From Candidatus Planktophila sp. (lineage in GTDB: Bacteria > Actinomycetota > Actinomycetes > Nanopelagicales > Nanopelagicaceae), in the NCBI GenBank assembly GCA_030832135.1, contig JAURJS010000012.1, forward strand, positions 1 to 10,304: 10,304 bases of DNA, read 5' to 3'. The position numbers and the translations under genes were made by a program. Under the pieces are notes generated by a model. That model had not been told where the DNA came from, searched no databases, and saw only the letters and a list, made by a program, of their open reading frames with translations. The number at the start of each line of letters is the position of its first letter. Positions within the stretch are counted from its first letter, which is position 1. Shown here piece after piece: positions 7,045 to 10,304 of this stretch.

Positions 7045-8106
7045 TTACTTAACTGAAACCTTCTTGTTTGAGATATCTGTTCCGAGCTTAGTAACTTCGC
7101 TGCGAAGAGCTGAAGGAACCATACGGATGAGATCGTGGTATGGAGCAAGCTTTGTTCCACCATTCTTCAGGGTACCGACGTAACCTGTTGATGAGAACTT
7201 GTTGTTTGCTACATCAAGGATTACACCCTTTACAGATGTATCGACACCCTTAACTACAGAAGTAAGAAGAACCTTCTTGTACTGTGGAGCAGCGATGAAT
7301 CCATCGGTATCAACCCAGATAACAACTGACTTCTTTGAAGCAAATGAGTTACCTGCTGTTGCGCCACCAAGGCCACCAGCAACTGGGAAGATCACGTCTG
7401 CACCCTGCTGCTCGAAGTTCTTAGAGATCTGAAGTGCCTTAGCTGAATCGCTGAAGCCACCGACGAATGTTCCGTCGGCCTTCTTTGTATCCCAACCGAG
7501 GACCTGAACTGACTTACCCTTCTTAGCGTTGTAGTGAGCAACACCCTTAGCAAAGCCGTCCATGAAGATTGTGACAGGTGGGATGTTGAGTCCACCGTAT
7601 GTTGCGACCTTACCGGTCTTTGTAACGCCAGCTGCAAGGTAACCAGCCTGGAAAGCAGACTCATTAGTTGCAAACTCAAGTGGCTTGAGGTTTGCGATCT
7701 TCTTACCTGGGTATACAGATCCATCTGCACCGTGGTCTTCGCCATCCTGGTCAACGATTGCGAACTTAACTGTTGGGTTCTTCTTCGCTGCATCAACGAT
7801 TGCGCTGTTGATAAGGAAGCCAACTCCAACGATGATGTCGCAGCCGCTGTCTACAAGCTTCTTAATGTTTGGTGCGTAATCTGCATCTGTTGCTGCTGCA
7901 AGGTATGAAACTGAAACGTTTGCATTTGCCTTCTTAGCAGCATTTGCGCCAGCCCATGCTGATGCGTTGAATGACTTGTCATCTACGCCGCCTGTATCGA
8001 GAGCAAGGCAAGCCTTTGTTGCATTTGCTGCGGTTGCAGCTGGTGCTACACCGAAAGCAAGAGCTGCAGCTGCGAAAGCTGCAACAATCTTTGTTGTCTT
8101 CTTCAA
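7045..8106 (-). CDS. BMP-family nucleoside-binding protein, secreted (main transporter receptor)
   Basis: This is the extracytoplasmic receptor of the importer, Bmp/PnrA/BmpA family, 353 residues from the TTG at 8106-8104. An in-frame TTG four codons upstream overlaps the ribosome binding site, so 8106 is preferred: GGAGGAA ends 3 bases before it and the product then begins MKKTTKIVAA, an ordinary signal peptide ending APAATA-A (about 26/27). No lipobox is present. The family motif DTGGVDDKSFNASAW (37-51), VGVGF (94-98), the glycine-rich PVAGGLGGATAG (241-252) and WVDTDGF (264-270) line the ligand cleft in PnrA-like proteins; the aspartate of the last block contacts ribose in relatives. C33 and C89 are the only cysteines. 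The gene precedes the ATPase but is separated by a terminator and a new promoter, which fits the need for more receptor than transporter. Purine versus pyrimidine preference cannot be read from the sequence. Confidence 0.92.
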   Translation of the reverse strand: MKKTTKIVAAFAAAALAFGVAPAATAANATKACLALDTGGVDDKSFNASAWAGANAAKKANANVSVSYLAAATDADYAPNIKKLVDSGCDIIVGVGFLINSAIVDAAKKNPTVKFAIVDQDGEDHGADGSVYPGKKIANLKPLEFATNESAFQAGYLAAGVTKTGKVATYGGLNIPPVTIFMDGFAKGVAHYNAKKGKSVQVLGWDTKKADGTFVGGFSDSAKALQISKNFEQQGADVIFPVAGGLGGATAGNSFASKKSVVIWVDTDGFIAAPQYKKVLLTSVVKGVDTSVKGVILDVANNKFSSTGYVGTLKNGGTKLAPYHDLIRMVPSALRSEVTKLGTDISNKKVSVK

Positions 8107-8116
8107 GGGTTCCTCC
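8104..8116 (-). promoter_or_regulatory. ribosome binding site that decides a TTG start
   Basis: GGAGGAA (8116-8110) is the strongest Shine-Dalgarno sequence in the window and lies directly before CCC and the TTG at 8106-8104. It rules out the in-frame TTG at 8118-8116, which would place the ribosome binding site inside the coding sequence and add the residues MEEP before the signal peptide. Confidence 0.8.
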
Positions 8117-8291
8117 AAGGAGATTGAAATGTGGATCCTTCAAACGCTTTTAAGGTGCTCAAAGGCTGTGTGGGGCGAGCCTATCTTTTCACCTCTGTAA
8201 TTACTAAATAGAAAGGGGTATTTTCCGGCGTGGCATGTAACAAATAGGAAAACTCTCAACCCCTACTTTAAGGAATGGAATAAAACACCCT
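8107..8291 (-). other. intergenic leader between the two binding-protein genes
   Basis: This 185-base gap is the largest in the window. Its first part (from 8291) holds the possible terminator described separately. Further on there is an 8-base palindrome GTAATTAC (8197-8204) and a possible -10 box TAGGCT (8183-8178), without a convincing -35 box at the right distance (the hexamer there is TAGTAA). If that -10 box is used, the leader of the main binding-protein gene is about 65 bases long and ends in the strong ribosome binding site. I see no recognisable riboswitch and no small open reading frame worth calling. Confidence 0.35.
8205..8264 (-). terminator. possible hairpin terminator after the trpS-linked gene
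   Basis: On the minus strand AGGGGT (8264-8259) pairs with ACCCCT (8219-8214), and inside it TTTTCC (8252-8247) pairs with GGAAAA (8226-8221), leaving an asymmetric internal loop and a 20-base apical loop. TTTCTATTT follows at 8213-8205, as expected for a weak intrinsic terminator. It lies 27 bases past the stop of the divergent binding-protein gene. The large loop and short stems make it less certain than the hairpin at 6991-7024, and it could instead be a regulatory structure in the next leader. Confidence 0.35.
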
Positions 8292-9290
8292 TTAGCCAGT
8301 GATTTTTGAGGCGATTGCAGCTGCCTTATTAATTGAGGCTGAAGCTGCCGTTAAGGCTGGCAGGTATGTCGTGAAGGTGATGCCTCCATCCACGACTGTG
8401 TAGCGGTGGCCATAAATCCCAACATTCTCATCTAGAACATCGAGGTACTGCTTGCCGGTAACCGCCTTCGCAATGACGTCATACATCGCCTTATCAACAT
8501 GCTTCACAACGGTTGCGTAGAGATACTTTCTCGTTGAGCTAGTCACTGTGACATATTGATCCGGCTCAATTGTGATTATTCCTACCGCTTTATAGTTCTT
8601 TGTCTTTGCCTTGGAAATATTTCGAGCAACAACAGATGAGAAAACCTCTGAATTCGAACCAGGTCGAGCGATGAAAATGACATCTGCTCCCACATCCATC
8701 GCCTGCTTTGTAGCGTTAACCGATGAGCCGTTTACATACTTGACCAGTGATGACACAGATCGCTTTGCGGCGAGAACTCCAGCAAGGAATCCATTCTGAT
8801 AGAGATCGGCTTGATTCGTGGTGGCAATCATCGCAACCTTGCCGCTCTTTGATGCCAGAGCTGCGCTATACCCTGCAAGAAATGCCCCTTGGGTATCAGC
8901 GAAAATAAGTGAAGTCACATTGAGCGCATCGATAGTTGCATCATTGAGAATCGCAAATTGAGTGTTGGGGAATTCAACCGCTAGCCCTTGAATAGTTGGG
9001 GCATAACCTGCTCCGACGACGATGATCGGGTTGCAGTTCTTGGCAATCAAAGAGCGGACTCGGCGATCGCGGTCAGCGCTGGTTCCATCTGTGATGACCG
9101 GCTCGACCGTGAAGGTAAATTCCTTCTGAGCTTTCTCTAAACCTGTTGCAGCGGCATCATTAAAGGATTTATCGCCGCGGCCGCCGATGTCATAGGCAAT
9201 TCCGATTGTGAGAGAAGCTGCCGTTGCCGGAGCAGCAAGTAGCGCGGTGAAGCCAAGTGTGATGGCGACGAGGGCAGCTCGTATCCTCAT
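8292..9290 (-). CDS. divergent BMP-family secreted binding protein
   Basis: This is a second PnrA/BMP-type periplasmic-binding-fold protein, 332 residues. A signal peptide ([10 protein letters not shown]..., about 1-24) ends APATA-A with no lipobox. The family opening is kept: DIGGRGDKSFNDAA (34-47), then IIVVGAGYAP (89-98) and TQGAFLAGYSAAL (133-145). Two cleft blocks differ from the typical paralogue next door: the glycine-rich PVAGGLGG segment is replaced by IARPGSNSEVF (207-217), and VDTDGF aligns with IEPDQY (241-246), putting Glu where the ribose-binding Asp is expected. The ligand may therefore not be a standard nucleoside. The ATG overlaps the trpS stop by one base (TAATG) and no Shine-Dalgarno sequence precedes it, so its translation probably depends on trpS translation. 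It has no ABC subunits of its own here and could share the adjacent transporter. The family call is firm and the function is not known. Confidence 0.85.
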   Translation of the reverse strand: MRIRAALVAITLGFTALLAAPATAASLTIGIAYDIGGRGDKSFNDAAATGLEKAQKEFTFTVEPVITDGTSADRDRRVRSLIAKNCNPIIVVGAGYAPTIQGLAVEFPNTQFAILNDATIDALNVTSLIFADTQGAFLAGYSAALASKSGKVAMIATTNQADLYQNGFLAGVLAAKRSVSSLVKYVNGSSVNATKQAMDVGADVIFIARPGSNSEVFSSVVARNISKAKTKNYKAVGIITIEPDQYVTVTSSTRKYLYATVVKHVDKAMYDVIAKAVTGKQYLDVLDENVGIYGHRYTVVDGGITFTTYLPALTAASASINKAAAIASKITG

Positions 9291-10288
9291 TAGAGAACCA
9301 GACCAAGATTCTTATAGGTCGCATCAAGAGTTGATTGTGCGACTTCACGAGCCTTCTCAGATCCCTGGTGGAGAATTGTGAGTAGGTGGCCTTCATCTTC
9401 TAGCAGCTCTAAGGCATGTGCTCGGATTGGGCGGAAGTATTCGACCACAACTTCTGCAACTGCAGATTTGAAATCCCCATATCCTTTGCCATCAAATTCA
9501 TTCTCTAGCTCAGGTATCGATTTACCTGAAAGGGCAGAGTGAATTGTGAGGAGATTGCTAATTCCTGGCTTCTCCACCGCATCAAACTTCACCTCGCGAC
9601 CAGCATCGGTCACGGCGCTCTTAAATTTCTTCAGGTTAACCTCTGGAGCATCGAGAATATCAATCAGGCCAGAGCCAGATCCTGCTGATTTACTCATCTT
9701 CGCAGTTGGATCTTGAATGTCGTAAATCTTTGCGCCCTGCTTGAGAATGAAACCTTGCGGAATCTGGAAGGTCTGACCGTAGCGAGTATTGAAACGACCG
9801 GCGATGTCGCGGGTTAACTCGATATGTTGGCGTTGATCTTCTCCCACGGGAACAAGGTGTGTTTGATAGAGCAAAATGTCGGCAGCCATCAACATTGGAT
9901 ATGTGAAGAGTCCAACTCGGGCTGCATCTGCACCCGCTTTAGATGACTTGTCTTTAAATTGGGTCATGCGACTTGCTTCGCCAAATCCAGTCATACACTC
10001 CATAATCCAGCCAAGCTGATTGTGCTGAGGGACTTGAGACTGAACGAAGAGAGTTGATTTCTCTGGTGAGATTCCTAGCGCGAGAAGTTGCGCCGCAGAC
10101 ATCAACGTACGCTTACGAAGAAGAGCGGGATCGGTCTCAACGGTGAGCGCGTGAAGATCTACGATGCAATAGAAGGCATCATGTCCCTCTTGGAGCTCCA
10201 CCCACTGCTTAACCGCACCAAGGTAATTGCCCAGGTGGAAGGAATCGCTCGTGGGCTGAATTCCGGAGAGGACGCGCTTCTTGCTCAT
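9290..10288 (-). CDS. trpS: tryptophanyl-tRNA synthetase
   Basis: TrpS charges tRNA-Trp with tryptophan in the cytosol and is essential. The 332 residues are normal for the bacterial class Ic enzyme. [17 protein letters not shown] (9-25) contains the HIGH-type ATP signature (FHLGNY), [16 protein letters not shown] (148-163) is the conserved dimer and substrate segment, and [10 protein letters not shown] (196-205) carries the KMSKS loop. The insert and C-terminal helical region are complete through LGLVL. The ATG lies 16 bases from the window edge; these bases show GAGAAT six bases before the ATG, possibly a -10 box of a leaderless mRNA, but too little upstream sequence is present to judge. 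The gene is joined by TAATG to the BMP-like gene, a pairing with no obvious metabolic link, since it is a housekeeping gene at the edge of the transport locus. Confidence 0.96.
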   Translation of the reverse strand: MSKKRVLSGIQPTSDSFHLGNYLGAVKQWVELQEGHDAFYCIVDLHALTVETDPALLRKRTLMSAAQLLALGISPEKSTLFVQSQVPQHNQLGWIMECMTGFGEASRMTQFKDKSSKAGADAARVGLFTYPMLMAADILLYQTHLVPVGEDQRQHIELTRDIAGRFNTRYGQTFQIPQGFILKQGAKIYDIQDPTAKMSKSAGSGSGLIDILDAPEVNLKKFKSAVTDAGREVKFDAVEKPGISNLLTIHSALSGKSIPELENEFDGKGYGDFKSAVAEVVVEYFRPIRAHALELLEDEGHLLTILHQGSEKAREVAQSTLDATYKNLGLVL

Positions 10289-10304
10289 AGGTGCATTCTC
10301 GCAC

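Noticed and set aside
7392..7829. A 145-codon minus-strand frame inside the main receptor gene.
   Set aside because: It is a second frame of the same strand, rich in Ser, Leu, Gln and Arg, with no family resemblance; the receptor frame is clearly the coding one.
8107..8291. Possible riboswitch or small gene in the largest intergenic gap.
   Set aside because: I see no known aptamer signature and no open frame with a ribosome binding site; the gap is explained by a putative terminator and a short leader.
10286..10296. A three-codon frame ATG CAC CTA TGA overlapping the trpS start, which might be a tiny coupling leader peptide.
   Set aside because: It is so short that chance explains it, and the upstream sequence needed to judge a leader is outside the window.
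1..10304. Mobile elements, CRISPR arrays, tRNA genes or signs of recent transfer.
   Set aside because: No transposase, terminal repeats, regularly spaced repeats or tRNA-like folds were seen, and gene spacing and style are uniform along the window.

Overview
The window is a densely packed, single-strand (minus) block of bacterial chromosome. It reads as a nucleoside uptake and breakdown locus with trpS at its upstream end. Transcription runs from high to low coordinates: trpS, a divergent BMP-family binding protein, a second and more typical BMP-family binding protein, an ABC ATPase, two ABC permeases, cdd, deoA, add, and the first 60 codons of deoC, which runs off the left edge. The order cdd-deoA-add is the one known from actinobacteria such as Mycobacterium tuberculosis. 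The Add active-site text (NTDNRLMS) also looks actinobacterial. Intermediate GC by eye, minimal spacing and a probable leaderless promoter fit a streamlined planktonic actinobacterium (acI / Nanopelagicales-like). That placement is inference, not something the sequence proves.

Layout. (1) 10288-8292: trpS and a small secreted BMP-like protein joined by a TAATG stop/start overlap. (2) 8291-8107: a 185-base gap with a possible terminator-like hairpin and the leader of the next gene, including a strong Shine-Dalgarno sequence before a TTG start. (3) 8106-7045: the main substrate-binding protein, followed by a clear hairpin terminator at 7024-6991. (4) 6953-6917: a probable promoter whose start site falls on the ATG of the ATPase gene. 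(5) 6917-1: ATPase, permease, permease, cdd, deoA, add, deoC, all overlapping by 1 or 4 bases except a 17-base gap before deoC.

How the genes work together. The binding protein captures nucleosides outside the membrane and the two-permease/one-ATPase transporter brings them in. Cdd deaminates (deoxy)cytidine to (deoxy)uridine and Add deaminates (deoxy)adenosine to (deoxy)inosine. DeoA phosphorolyses pyrimidine (deoxy)nucleosides to base plus sugar 1-phosphate. DeoC splits deoxyribose 5-phosphate to glyceraldehyde 3-phosphate and acetaldehyde. The cluster therefore supports both base salvage and use of the deoxyribose as carbon. Phosphopentomutase, purine nucleoside phosphorylase and a regulator would complete the scheme but are not in the window.

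I found no mobile element, tRNA, rRNA, CRISPR array or plus-strand gene. The parts most worth a second look are the divergent binding protein coupled to trpS, the lack of a lipobox on both binding proteins, and the terminator plus leaderless promoter separating binding protein from transporter.
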